Shown here: piece by piece, positions 28,854 to 41,717 of the stretch
Position numbering within the stretch: position 1 is the first letter of the stretch
Layout of the letters: every line of letters starts with the position of its first letter
Assembly (NCBI RefSeq): GCF_965201005.1
Contig: NZ_OZ241747.1
Coordinates: forward strand, 2,294,001-2,358,000
Reading direction: 5' to 3'
DNA from: Mucilaginibacter_A sp965201005
Lineage (GTDB): Bacteria; Bacteroidota; Bacteroidia; Sphingobacteriales; Sphingobacteriaceae
DNA: 64,000 nucleotides
Position numbers and translations under genes: made by a program
Notes under the pieces: generated by a model
The model's input: only the letters and a program-made list of their open reading frames with translations
What the model was told of the DNA's origin: nothing
Databases searched by the model: none

Positions 28854-30224
28854 ATGTACGCAATTGTTGATATTGAAACAACTGGTGGCCATGCCAGCGC
28901 AAACGGAATAACCGATATTGCCATCATTTTGCACGATGGTGAAAAAGTTTATCATCGTTATCAATCGCTTATAAATCCTCAGCAACCAATTCCGGTTTAT
29001 ATTCAGGCACTTACCGGCATCAATAATGATATGGTAAAAGAAGCACCGGTTTTTGCTGATGTTGCTTCAGAAATTTTTGAATTATTAAAAGACAAAGTTT
29101 TCATCGCACATAATGTAAATTTTGATTATTCTTTTGTCCGGTATCATTTGGCAGCAGCAGGGTTTTCGCTTGATTGTAAAAAGTTGTGTACGGTTAGGTT
29201 GAGCCGCAAAATCATTCCCGGTTATCCTTCCTATAGTTTAGGGAAACTCTGCCATCAATTGGGTATTGAAAACGATAGCAGGCATCGTGCTATGGGGGAT
29301 GCTTTTGCAACAGCAACCTTATTTTCAATGCTTTTAGTACAAGATTTACACGGACATATAAAACAATCATTACTGATTAAATCCAAAGAACAACTATTGC
29401 CACCGCATTTGCCCAAAAATATTATGGATGAATTGCCTAAAAATCCCGGTGTTTATTATTTTCATGATCATAAAGGAAAAGTTGTTTATGTGGGTAAAGC
29501 AAAAAACATTAAAAAACGAGTTAACTCACATTTTTTAGGAAATAACCCAAACAGGCAGCGGCAAAATTTCCTACGCGATATTCATAACATTACCTGGCAA
29601 ATTTGCGGCACAGAGTTGATGTCCTTAATTTTAGAAGCTTCAGAAATCAAAAAATTATGGCCTGAACATAACCGATCATTAAAGCGGTTTGATCAATCTT
29701 ACGCTTTGTACCAGTTTGAAGATCAGAATGGTTATATCCGTTTGGCAATTGGAAAAAAGAAAAAATACCAGCAATCTATTTATAGTTTTGGTTTGATGCT
29801 GGAAGGATATGAATCTCTTAGAAAATTAATGATGGATTTTGCTCTTTGTCCAAAATTATGCTTCATACAAAAAAATGAAGAAGCGTGTTCTGGTATCATT
29901 AATCAGCATTGTAATGGCGCATGTTCAGGAACAGAATCATCTGAAGTATATAATCAGCGTGTTTTACAGGCAATCAAACATTTACAAACCAATATGCCAA
30001 CATTTATTATTTATGATGAAGGCCGGGAAGCAGCAGAACAAAGCTTTATTTTAATGGAAAACGGTCAGTTTTATGGTATGGGTTATGCTGAAAAAACTTT
30101 TAATACTACTGATTTAACGCTGATAAAAGAAGTATTGAAACCATATCCAGAGAATAACTATGTTAAGAATTTGATTTATCAGTTTGCGGCAAATAATCCA
30201 AATAAATTGATTGCAGTTGCATAA
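28854..30224 (+). CDS. DEDDh exonuclease fused to GIY-YIG nuclease
   Basis: 456 residues from the ATG at 28854; an upstream TTG is less likely since MYAIVDIETTGG is the natural domain start. Residues 1-165: DnaQ-like 3'-5' exonuclease with Asp6, Glu8, Asp91, His144, Asp149. Residues ~197-275: GIY-YIG nuclease (GVYYF 199-203, YVGKAKNIKKRV 212-223) as in UvrC N-terminus and Cho. The C-terminal ~180 residues have CxxxCxG-like cysteines (ACSGIINQHCNGACSG), as in UvrC-like proteins. The architecture suits DNA repair or end processing. Dispersed cores occur at 30122 (IKEVL) and a near match at 29033 (VKEAP). Confidence 0.88.
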   Translation: MYAIVDIETTGGHASANGITDIAIILHDGEKVYHRYQSLINPQQPIPVYIQALTGINNDMVKEAPVFADVASEIFELLKDKVFIAHNVNFDYSFVRYHLAAAGFSLDCKKLCTVRLSRKIIPGYPSYSLGKLCHQLGIENDSRHRAMGDAFATATLFSMLLVQDLHGHIKQSLLIKSKEQLLPPHLPKNIMDELPKNPGVYYFHDHKGKVVYVGKAKNIKKRVNSHFLGNNPNRQRQNFLRDIHNITWQICGTELMSLILEASEIKKLWPEHNRSLKRFDQSYALYQFEDQNGYIRLAIGKKKKYQQSIYSFGLMLEGYESLRKLMMDFALCPKLCFIQKNEEACSGIINQHCNGACSGTESSEVYNQRVLQAIKHLQTNMPTFIIYDEGREAAEQSFILMENGQFYGMGYAEKTFNTTDLTLIKEVLKPYPENNYVKNLIYQFAANNPNKLIAVA

Positions 30225-30256
30225 AAGCTTTTTAAAATTGATTAAAATATTTTTTA

Positions 30257-30340
30257 ATACTTCTTTTATCACCTGAAATTCGGAAAGTTTATGTTGATAA
30301 AAACAGCTCAGCACTAAATTTATAACGATAAAAGAAGCAT
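30257..30340. repeat. tail-to-tail pair of dispersed elements, 84 bp
   Basis: Minus copy (30257-30270, ATACTTC form) and plus copy (30327-30340) face outward, with their A/T tracts inside. A third partial sister core lies at 30283. The arrangement resembles pairs at 36882 and 51024. Lies between the exonuclease gene and the rRNA terminator. Confidence 0.8.
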
Positions 30341-30452
30341 CAGTATTTATTGCTGATAAACTTAAACAGGCTCTGATTACCCAGTACTATTCAATGAGTA
30401 CATACTATTAGAGCAGATCATTTTTCGTTTAACGACAGCTATATTTAACGCA

Positions 30453-30486
30453 AAAACCCCTTTCACTCAATTGTGAAAGGGGTTTT
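30453..30486. terminator. terminator of the rRNA operon
   Basis: AAAACCCCTTTCAC (30453-30466), loop of six, GTGAAAGGGGTTTT (30473-30486). On the minus strand it lies 21 bases after the 5S gene and ends in T residues. Confidence 0.9.
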
Positions 30487-30506
30487 GTAATGGAATTTAA
30501 AAGGTT

Positions 30507-30616
<110 letters not shown>

Positions 30617-30789
30617 ATATTTTTAATGTTGGTTTGAAACTTAGATCGGAGTTTCAGGAGCAGGGACATGTCACTGGTCTTATGTCTTCAGTCTTTTCAG
30701 TAACTCAACAATGACATATTATTGAAAGAAGATATTGTAGGGAAAACAACAGTATGTTAATTTGTCTTGCGACATGATTACCTGCTATG

Positions 30790-33675
<2,886 letters not shown>

Positions 33676-33939
33676 CATGCCGCTTTTGCCCGGCATGGTA
33701 TGCTTTTTTGGTTCGTACTCCGTTTGTTCGTACAAAGTTATTGGTAACAAGTATCAAGATTTACATCTATCCTACTTAAAACTTATAACTGCTTACTTAA
33801 AACTTAGTAGTCACCTACTGTTGTTTTCTCTTTCAATTATCTTCTTCCAATATGTCAAAGAACTTTTTTACCTAACTCCGCTAACCTATTGTCCCATATA
33901 TAGTGTATATAAGATATGATCATCGTTTCAAAGTAAACG

Positions 33940-34013
33940 TGGAGAATAACGGATTCGAACCGTTGACCCCCTGCGTGCAAGGCAGGTGCTCTAGCCAGCT
34001 GAGCTAATCCCCC
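33940..34013 (-). tRNA. tRNA-Ala (TGC)
   Basis: 74 bases. Acceptor GGGGGAT pairs with ATTCTCC with two G-U pairs, anticodon stem CCTGC/GCAGG, loop CTTGCAC with anticodon TGC, T-loop TTCGAAT, discriminator A; CCA is not encoded. Located in the 16S-23S spacer. Confidence 0.95.
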
Positions 34014-34102
34014 TAAAAGATTTCGGTCAGAGGTTCCGGGCCTTCGGTTCAGAGTACCCTCTTTACCTTGCCTTTCTGCCTTTAACCTTTGGCCTTTTCT
34101 TG

Positions 34103-34177
34103 TAGTCCCGAGCAGATTTGAACTGCTGACCCCTACATTATCAGTGTAGTGCTCTAACCAAACTGAGCTACGGGACT
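34103..34177 (-). tRNA. tRNA-Ile (GAT)
   Basis: 75 bases. Acceptor AGTCCCG/CGGGACT, anticodon stem CTACA/TGTAG, loop CTGATAA with anticodon GAT, T-loop TTCAAAT, discriminator A, no CCA. In the 16S-23S spacer, upstream of tRNA-Ala as is usual. Confidence 0.95.
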
Positions 34178-34399
34178 ATTGAGTTGTCAGTCATCAGCGT
34201 TCAGTTTTTAGTTAGCTTTTGTTGCCAACTGCTAACTGGTCTATCTGATTACCTTTAAACTGCCAAATGCTTATCCTGTATCCGGTAAATTGGTTACAGC
34301 CACTGTGGCCTGTCTTTTTGGGTTTCTTTTTTTTCTTTTTTGATTTAAGAAATATACATGTGCATAGCGGGCCGTTTGCGCCCAAAGAAAGGCCTGCTC

Positions 34400-35920
<1,521 letters not shown>

Positions 35921-36472
35921 GTAAAATGTTTTGTTCAATGCTGACCCTACTTTATTAATCATTAAAACAGGATCTGTAAATTACTATATCCAGACCCTTC
36001 CTCTTTTTGCAAACGACGACCCAAATAATCAGGCCCCCGCTACGCTACATGTTATATATCTTAAAAGAACTTGTTCGCCCCGCCTCACGGTTTGGCACTT
36101 TTATATCCCTATCTGTATCGCTACAGCTAAATCAATCTTTTCATTCGTTAGCTCCGGATCGCCCTTCGCCCATTTTGTTTCCCCCTACACGGCCGTCTTA
36201 TTTTCTCGCCCGGTTTGGGACTGCAAAGGTAAAAACCATTTTTACATTTCCAAAAAATATTTTTTTTATTTTTTTAAGGCCCTCTTCTAAACTTTTCAAG
36301 CCCAATTAAAGCCAAACCTTTGTCCACCCTTTCAACCAATCACCCTCCCCACCAAAGCAGGGCGCAAAAGTAGTTTTTTTGCTGAAATTATGAAGCGGAT
36401 AGTGCAATTTAGTTTGATTTCATTGCTAAACTTCTGTAAACTAAGTTAATAAATTTTCAGTTTTTCAGTTTT
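35921..36472. other. 16S leader and rRNA promoter region
   Basis: No gene. Holds the promoter at 36224-36254 and about 300 bp of transcribed leader (35921-36218). 36260-36472 is A/T-rich with nothing recognisable; no dispersed core. Confidence 0.7.
36224..36254 (-). promoter_or_regulatory. rRNA operon promoter (-33 TTTG, -7 TACCTTTG)
   Basis: On the minus strand TTTG (complement at 36251-36254) and TACCTTTG (complement at 36224-36231) are separated by 19 bp, the Bacteroidota consensus. Predicted transcript start is near 36218, about 300 bases before the 16S gene. Confidence 0.85.
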
Positions 36473-36838
36473 TTAATACTGCCCGGTTGATAACATAACC
36501 AATGTACAGGCTTCGATCGTTTCAATTCCTTGTTTTGAAGCCAAGCTTTCCAGTTCAGGATTTTCTGCGCCGGGATTAAAGATTATCCTTTTTGGCTTAG
36601 TATTTAATATATATTGATACAAATCTTTCTGATTTTGCGGCCCAACATATAAAGTTAAAGTATCAATATCATCGTGGATTTGATTTGGTTGCTCAATCAC
36701 AACCCCCGCAACTTCCCCTTTTTTTAAACCTACATTTACAATTGTATGTCCTTTTTCCTTTAATTTATTTATTGCTAAATATGCATATCGGTTTGGATTG
36801 GATGTTGCCCCTAACACTAAAGTTTTTTTGTTTGCCAT
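36473..36838 (-). CDS. CoA-binding domain protein
   Basis: 121 residues, a Rossmann fold of the CoA-binding (succinyl-CoA synthetase alpha-like) family: KTLVLGATSNPNRYAYLAINKLKEKGHTIVNVGLKKGEVAGV, then LYVGPQNQKDLYQYILNTKPKRIIFNPGAENPELE. The family binds CoA, but the role is not known. Its ATG is preceded by a broken sister core (ATAAACAGCATC). Confidence 0.88.
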   Translation of the reverse strand: MANKKTLVLGATSNPNRYAYLAINKLKEKGHTIVNVGLKKGEVAGVVIEQPNQIHDDIDTLTLYVGPQNQKDLYQYILNTKPKRIIFNPGAENPELESLASKQGIETIEACTLVMLSTGQY

Positions 36839-36881
36839 GATGCTGTTTATAGGTAGTAAATTTTGTTGAGATTATCAAATA

Positions 36882-36975
36882 ATGCTTCTTTTATCGCCTA
36901 AAAAATAATAAACCAAGATTTACTTTTGTGAAGATAAAACATAAACCAGCAAATTTATAGTGGTAAAAGAAGCAT
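36882..36975. repeat. tail-to-tail pair of dispersed elements, 94 bp
   Basis: Minus copy (36882-36895) and plus copy (36962-36975) face outward with A/T tracts inside. Length and flanks match the pair at 51024-51117, including a following CAGG-T-rich stretch. It separates two minus-strand genes. Confidence 0.85.
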
Positions 36976-37027
36976 CAGGCTTTTTTGTAAATGAAATTTA
37001 AACAAGATAAAAATACTTTAAGTAAAA

Positions 37028-38575
37028 TTATAAAACATTTAACGCAGCTTCTGCACAATTAATGCCATCGATTGCGGCAGAAATAATGCCACCTGCATAG
37101 CCTGCACCTTCCCCGCAGGGAAATAAACCCGAGATTTGCGGATGCTGATAGGAAATTTTATCCCGTGGAATTTTAACCGGCGAAGACGTCCGCGATTCAA
37201 CACCAACCAAAATCGCTTCATTTGTGTAATAACCTTTCATTTTTTTGCCAAATTGCGGCAATGCTTCTTTTAGCCGGTAAAAAACCTTGTCGGGCAATAC
37301 TTCTTTTAGCATCGTACTTTTTGTGCCCGGAACATAAGAATTTATTGGTAAATCCGCAGAGAGCCTGCCTTCTATAAAATCAATCATCCGCTGGGCGGGT
37401 GCAATCTGATTTCCGCCACCGGCAGTAAAAGCGGCTTGTTCTATTTGCTGCTGGAAATTTAATAATCGAAATGGATCTTTTTCATCGCCCGGCACATCTT
37501 CCAGATTAATTTGCACAACCGTACCAGAATTGGCAAAAGGATTATTTCGTTTGGACGGGCTCCAGCCATTTACCACAATTTCGCCGGGTTTTGTGGCGCA
37601 AGGCGCGATAATTCCGCCTGGACACATACAGAACGAGAAAACGCCGCGCCCGTCAACCTGCTCTACCAAACTATAGTAAGAAGGCGGCAAAAATTCGCCC
37701 CGAACGGCGCAATGATATTGAGATTGATCAATAATTTCCTGCGGATGTTCAATCCGCACTCCTAAGGCAAACGGTTTGGCTTCTACTAAAATATTTTGCC
37801 GGTGCAACAATCGATACATATCCTGAGCAGAATGGCCGGTTGCCAAAATCACGGCATCGCTTTTAAATGTTTCGCCTGATGCTGTTTTTATGCCATAAAT
37901 TTTATCAAACGAAACCAGCAGCTCCGTTACTTTTGTGTTGAAGTGGATTTCCCCGCCAGCATTCTGGATAGTTTCGCGGATAGCGGTAATAATCTGCGGC
38001 AATTTGTTGGTGCCGATATGTGGCCGCGCATCCACCAAAATATCAGCTGAAGCGCCGTGTGCAACAAAAGTTTGCAAAACAGAATTTATATCGCCGCGCT
38101 TGGTAGAACGCGTGTATAATTTGCCATCAGAATACGTTCCGGCACCACCTTCGCCAAAACAATAATTGGATTCGGGATTTACAATTCCTTCTTTATTCAA
38201 AATTGCCAGATCGCGGCGGCGGTCTTTCACGTTTTTGCCCCGCTCTAAAAGAACCGGTTTCATTCCTAATCCGATACAACGTAAAGCAGCAAACAATCCG
38301 GCCGGACCGGCACCGACAATCAAAACCGGTTTTTTCTGACTGACATTTTGATAGTTTACGTCAAAAGTTTCCTGCGGAGGGTTTTCATCAACATAAACCT
38401 TAATTTGCATTCGATATAAAACCTGTTTTCCACGCGCATCGATCGATCTTTTCAGGATTTGAAGCGCAAAAATTCGGTTTAAATTGATTTTTAATTTTAG
38501 CGATGCTGTTTTTATCAGTACTTTTTCGTCCTCCCGCTCTTCAGGAAGACAAGTAATTTCTATTTCACTGATCAT
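37028..38575 (-). CDS. FAD-dependent dehydrogenase (COG2509-like)
   Basis: 515 residues. N-terminal ~80 residues form a small domain, then a dinucleotide motif VLIVGAGPAGLFAALRCIGLGMKPVLLERG (~85-114) binding FAD. Later CFGEGGAGTYSDGKLYTR, VILATGHSAQDMYRLL and, near the end, FPCGEGAGYAGGIISAAIDGINCAEA. This is the uncharacterised FAD-dependent dehydrogenase family. Substrate unknown. Four dispersed cores lie in the gene (37261, 37296, 37879, 38503), read as LKEALP, LKEVLP, GIKTAS and LIKTAS. Confidence 0.88.
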   Translation of the reverse strand: MISEIEITCLPEEREDEKVLIKTASLKLKINLNRIFALQILKRSIDARGKQVLYRMQIKVYVDENPPQETFDVNYQNVSQKKPVLIVGAGPAGLFAALRCIGLGMKPVLLERGKNVKDRRRDLAILNKEGIVNPESNYCFGEGGAGTYSDGKLYTRSTKRGDINSVLQTFVAHGASADILVDARPHIGTNKLPQIITAIRETIQNAGGEIHFNTKVTELLVSFDKIYGIKTASGETFKSDAVILATGHSAQDMYRLLHRQNILVEAKPFALGVRIEHPQEIIDQSQYHCAVRGEFLPPSYYSLVEQVDGRGVFSFCMCPGGIIAPCATKPGEIVVNGWSPSKRNNPFANSGTVVQINLEDVPGDEKDPFRLLNFQQQIEQAAFTAGGGNQIAPAQRMIDFIEGRLSADLPINSYVPGTKSTMLKEVLPDKVFYRLKEALPQFGKKMKGYYTNEAILVGVESRTSSPVKIPRDKISYQHPQISGLFPCGEGAGYAGGIISAAIDGINCAEAALNVL

Positions 38576-38664
38576 AATTTGTCAGGTTTTTATCCCGAAT
38601 TGTAACAAAGGTATGTAAATTGCAATCTATACACATATATCAATAAAAATCAAAACCTTTGACC

Positions 38665-39243
38665 ATGAAAAAAATCGTTTTTGGAATTTTGTGCCTTTTT
38701 ACGGCCATGTCATTAAGTTCATGCAGTTACAATAGCATGGTAAAAAAAGATGAAAATGTAAAAGCCGCCTGGGGAGCCGTGCAAAGCCAGTATCAGCGCC
38801 GTTCGGATTTGATCCCGAATTTGGTAAATACGGTAAAAGGAGCCGCCAATTTTGAAAAAAGTACATTGACCGCTGTAATTGAGGCCCGTGCAAAAGCAAC
38901 TTCCATTCAGGTTGATCCGTCTAAATTAACGCCCGAATCTATTCAGCAATTTCAGGCCGCGCAAGGGCAATTAGGTTCTGCTTTGGGCAAATTATTGGCA
39001 GTTTCCGAAGCTTATCCGGATTTAAAAGCTAACGCCAACTTCCAAAGTTTACAAACACAACTGGAAGGAACAGAAAACCGGATCAATGTTTCCCGTCTGG
39101 ATTTTAATACTGCCGTACAGGATTATAACAGCACGGTGCGTTCTTTTCCGGCCAATCTGACCGCGAAAATGTTCGGCTTTTCTGAAAAAGGATATTTTGC
39201 TGCCGAAGCCGGAGCCGACAAAGCACCAAAAGTTTCGTTTTAA
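38665..39243 (+). CDS. LemA family lipoprotein
   Basis: 192 residues from the ATG at 38665 (a TTG two codons earlier is possible). Lipoprotein signal ending LSSC (lipidation Cys20-21 region), then the LemA helical domain: KKDENVKAAWGAVQSQYQRRSDLIPNLVNTVKGAANFEKSTLTAVIEARAKA. Followed by two TPM-domain genes, the common LemA-TPM arrangement. Role in Bacteroidota unknown. Confidence 0.93.
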   Translation: MKKIVFGILCLFTAMSLSSCSYNSMVKKDENVKAAWGAVQSQYQRRSDLIPNLVNTVKGAANFEKSTLTAVIEARAKATSIQVDPSKLTPESIQQFQAAQGQLGSALGKLLAVSEAYPDLKANANFQSLQTQLEGTENRINVSRLDFNTAVQDYNSTVRSFPANLTAKMFGFSEKGYFAAEAGADKAPKVSF

Positions 39244-39291
39244 AAATTTGGTGCTTTCACAGATTTTTTAATGATTTCACAGATTTTTGCC

Positions 39292-39347
39292 ATGCTTCTT
39301 TTATCGATGTTTTTTAGATACTGAAAAATTGTTGATAAAAGAAGTAT
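39292..39347. repeat. tail-to-tail pair of dispersed elements, 56 bp
   Basis: Minus copy (39292-39305) and plus GAAGTAT copy (39334-39347) with A/T-rich DNA between, inside the LemA-TPM cluster. A shorter version of the ~84-94-bp pairs. Confidence 0.8.
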
Positions 39348-39426
39348 ATTTTATTTAAAAATTCGTGTAAGTATCTTTAAAAGTCTGTATAATCAATTTA
39401 AATAATCTGTGTAATCCTTAAAAATA

Positions 39427-39861
39427 ATGGCACTATTTACAGAACAAGAGCAGCAGCAGATCAGGAAAGCAATAGAATCCGCAGAAAAAAACACTTCTGG
39501 CGAGATTCGGATTTGTGTAGAAAAAACCTGCAGCGAAGATGTGCTGGACCGCGCCGTAACGTATTTTAAGCAATTGAACATGCATAAAACCAGACTGCGC
39601 AACGGCGTTTTAATTTATCTTTCTACTGTTGACCGTAAATTTGCCATTATCGGTGATTCCGGAATTCATAAAGTTGTGCCGGAAAATTTTTGGGCTGCCA
39701 CCAAAGAAACGATGCTCGGCCATTTTAAATATGGCAATTTGACTGAAGGGATTTCTGTTGGGGTAAAAATGGCTGGCGAACAATTGCAAAAATATTTCCC
39801 GAGTTTGGACACCGACCGAAACGAACTGCCGGACGACATTGCTTTTATGGACGGTAAATAA
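39427..39861 (+). CDS. TPM domain protein, no signal peptide
   Basis: 144 residues: the TPM (TLP18.3/Psb32/MOLO-1) phosphatase-like domain, with EKNTSGEIRICVEKTC, RNGVLIYLSTVDRKFAIIGDSGIHKVVPENFW and GHFKYGNLTEGISVGVKMAGEQLQKYFP. Predicted cytoplasmic. Separated from the next TPM gene by eight bases, so co-transcribed. Confidence 0.9.
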   Translation: MALFTEQEQQQIRKAIESAEKNTSGEIRICVEKTCSEDVLDRAVTYFKQLNMHKTRLRNGVLIYLSTVDRKFAIIGDSGIHKVVPENFWAATKETMLGHFKYGNLTEGISVGVKMAGEQLQKYFPSLDTDRNELPDDIAFMDGK

Positions 39862-39869
39862 CTAAAAAC

Positions 39870-40661
39870 ATGTTAAAAAAACTTTTACTTACCTGGCTGC
39901 TTTTAAGCAGTTGCGTATTTTTATTTGCCCAGGATTTCCCTCAAAAATCCAACACGCTGGTTACCGATTATACTAACACGCTCACTGCCGGTCAGAAGCA
40001 AAGCCTTGAAAATAAGCTGGTTGCCTTCAACGATTCTACTTCAACCCAAATTGCGGTTGTAATTTTAAAATCTGTTGGCGATTATGATATTAATGAGTAC
40101 GCCACGCAATTAGGCCGCAAATGGGGCATCGGCCAAAAAGGAAAAAACAACGGTATTTTAATGCTGGTTGCCATTGGCGACCGCAAAGTTTCTATCCAAA
40201 CCGGTTATGGTGCAGAAGGTGCCGTGCCGGATATCACCACGCACGAAATTATTGAAAACGACCTGAAGCCCAACTTTAAACAAGGAAATTATTATGCCGG
40301 GATAGATGCAGGCACTACTTCGCTGATTAAATACATGAAAGGCGAATACAAGGCTGATCCTAAAGCCCGGCAAGAAAACAATGGCGGCGGCGGTTCTGTG
40401 TTCGTCATCATTATTATTGTAATTGTGGTGATTATTTTGATCCGCAGAGGCGGTGGTGGTGGCGGAAACCAGGTCATCGGCAGTCGCGGAGGCTCCAGTC
40501 CGTTCTGGTGGTTATTGGCCGGGAACGCTTTAGGCAGAAACAGTGGCGGCGGCAGTGGCTGGGGCGGCGGTTTTGGCGGAGGGAGTTCTGGCGGCGGAGG
40601 TGGTTTTGGCGGTTTTGGTGGCGGCAGTTTTGGCGGCGGTGGTTCAAGCGGAAGCTGGTGA
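39870..40661 (+). CDS. TPM domain protein with membrane anchor and Gly-rich tail
   Basis: 263 residues. Signal peptide (1-20), TPM domain (~30-165; STQIAVVILKSVGDYDINEYATQLGRKWGIGQKGKNNGILMLVAIGDRKVSIQTGYGAEG), a membrane segment (VFVIIIIVIVVIILI ~171-185), then ~70 residues of Gly/Ser repeats. Typical of LemA-linked YgcG-like proteins. The tail should be cytoplasmic and disordered. The TGA stop overlaps a dispersed core (40661-40674). Confidence 0.92.
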   Translation: MLKKLLLTWLLLSSCVFLFAQDFPQKSNTLVTDYTNTLTAGQKQSLENKLVAFNDSTSTQIAVVILKSVGDYDINEYATQLGRKWGIGQKGKNNGILMLVAIGDRKVSIQTGYGAEGAVPDITTHEIIENDLKPNFKQGNYYAGIDAGTTSLIKYMKGEYKADPKARQENNGGGGSVFVIIIIVIVVIILIRRGGGGGGNQVIGSRGGSSPFWWLLAGNALGRNSGGGSGWGGGFGGGSSGGGGGFGGFGGGSFGGGGSSGSW

Positions 40662-40674
40662 TGCTTCTTTTATC
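40661..40674 (-). repeat. dispersed element overlapping a stop codon
   Basis: ATGCTTCTTTTATC followed by AACCTAAAATTATG; it spans the gap between the TPM stop and the next ATG at 40686, so that start codon directly follows the A/T part. Confidence 0.9.
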
Positions 40675-40685
40675 AACCTAAAATT

Positions 40686-41099
40686 ATGATACGAAGAGAT
40701 TTTATACAAGCCGAAATAGAAAAAATTGCCAAGGCTTTGGCCAAAATTATGGGGCTAAAAGAAGCATCCAACCTACAGGAAGCGGATGATTTGATCAACA
40801 AAAGTTTGTTGAACGATTTTGATCTGAAGGCAGACGATTTACTGCTGTTGGATGAAAAACAGTTTAAAAAGCTTTTGGCAGACCGAAAATATCTACCGCA
40901 AAAATTGGATTTATTAAGTCAGTTTTTACTGGAAAGCGTTTCTCCGTTTCAACCGAACCCTAAAACATTTCATTTACTCGATCACATTTTGCTCATTTAT
41001 CAACTATTGGAGCAGGAACATCACACCCAATCCTTTGAAAATTTAAGCCGAAAGCAAAATATAATACAATTTTTAAATCAAAACGAACAACATGGATAA
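40686..41099 (+). CDS. helical hypothetical protein
   Basis: 137 residues, predicted all-helical, rich in Leu, Lys and Glu. The N-terminus MIRRDFIQAEIEKIAKALAKIMGLKEASN resembles DUF6483-type proteins, but I am not certain. It overlaps the NUDIX gene by eight bases, so they are translated together. A dispersed core at 40754 codes for GLKEAS. Confidence 0.7.
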   Translation: MIRRDFIQAEIEKIAKALAKIMGLKEASNLQEADDLINKSLLNDFDLKADDLLLLDEKQFKKLLADRKYLPQKLDLLSQFLLESVSPFQPNPKTFHLLDHILLIYQLLEQEHHTQSFENLSRKQNIIQFLNQNEQHG

Positions 41100-41646
41100 C
41101 CTGATTTGGGAAACGCTTTCTACCGAATACATTATTCAAAAACCCTGGGCAACGATGCGAAAAGATACTTGCCGGATGCCAAACGGAACAATTGTAGATG
41201 ATTATTACGTGTTAGAATATGCAGATTGGGCAAATGCCGTAGCGATTACAGAAGACAACGAAATTTTATTGGTGAAGCAATACCGGCACGCTGCCGATGT
41301 GGTTTTGCTGGAAATTCCGGGCGGCGTGATTGACAAAGGCGAAGATCCGAAAACGGCCATCAGGCGCGAACTGCTGGAAGAGACCGGCTATCAGTTTGAT
41401 GATATTGAGCAAATTTCTACCATGTATCCCAATCCTTCAACCGGAAATAACCGCTGCCATGGATTTTTGGCGCGCGGCGGAAAACTGGTACAAGGCCAAA
41501 AGCTGGACGCGCACGAAGAAATTATTGTTGAAAAAGTATCGATAAAAGAAGTAAAGCAATTGTTGGCCGAAGGCAAATTTGGGCAGGCTTTGCACATTAG
41601 CGCACTGTTTTATGCTTTGGTCAAACTAGGCGAAGTGCAATTGTAA
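41092..41646 (+). CDS. NUDIX hydrolase, ADP-ribose pyrophosphatase-like
   Basis: 184 residues. The NUDIX box is complete: Gly78, Glu84, then REL-EE-TG at 92-99. Upstream VKQYRHAADVVLLEIPGG is typical of NudF/ADP-ribose pyrophosphatases, which cut ADP-ribose to AMP and ribose phosphate. The TAA stop overlaps a dispersed core (41646-41659), followed by an intrinsic terminator. Confidence 0.9.
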   Translation: MDNLIWETLSTEYIIQKPWATMRKDTCRMPNGTIVDDYYVLEYADWANAVAITEDNEILLVKQYRHAADVVLLEIPGGVIDKGEDPKTAIRRELLEETGYQFDDIEQISTMYPNPSTGNNRCHGFLARGGKLVQGQKLDAHEEIIVEKVSIKEVKQLLAEGKFGQALHISALFYALVKLGEVQL

Positions 41647-41663
41647 TGCTTCTTTTACAGCAT

Positions 41664-41699
41664 AAAAAAAGTCCTGATGAAAAAACCAGGACTTTTTTT
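41664..41699. terminator. bidirectional intrinsic terminator
   Basis: Thirteen-bp stem (41664-41676 with 41687-41699), loop of ten, with A and T tracts on either side. It separates the NUDIX gene from the convergent dnaA. Confidence 0.88.
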
Positions 41700-41717
41700 T
41701 ACGAGTAAACTTTTGGC

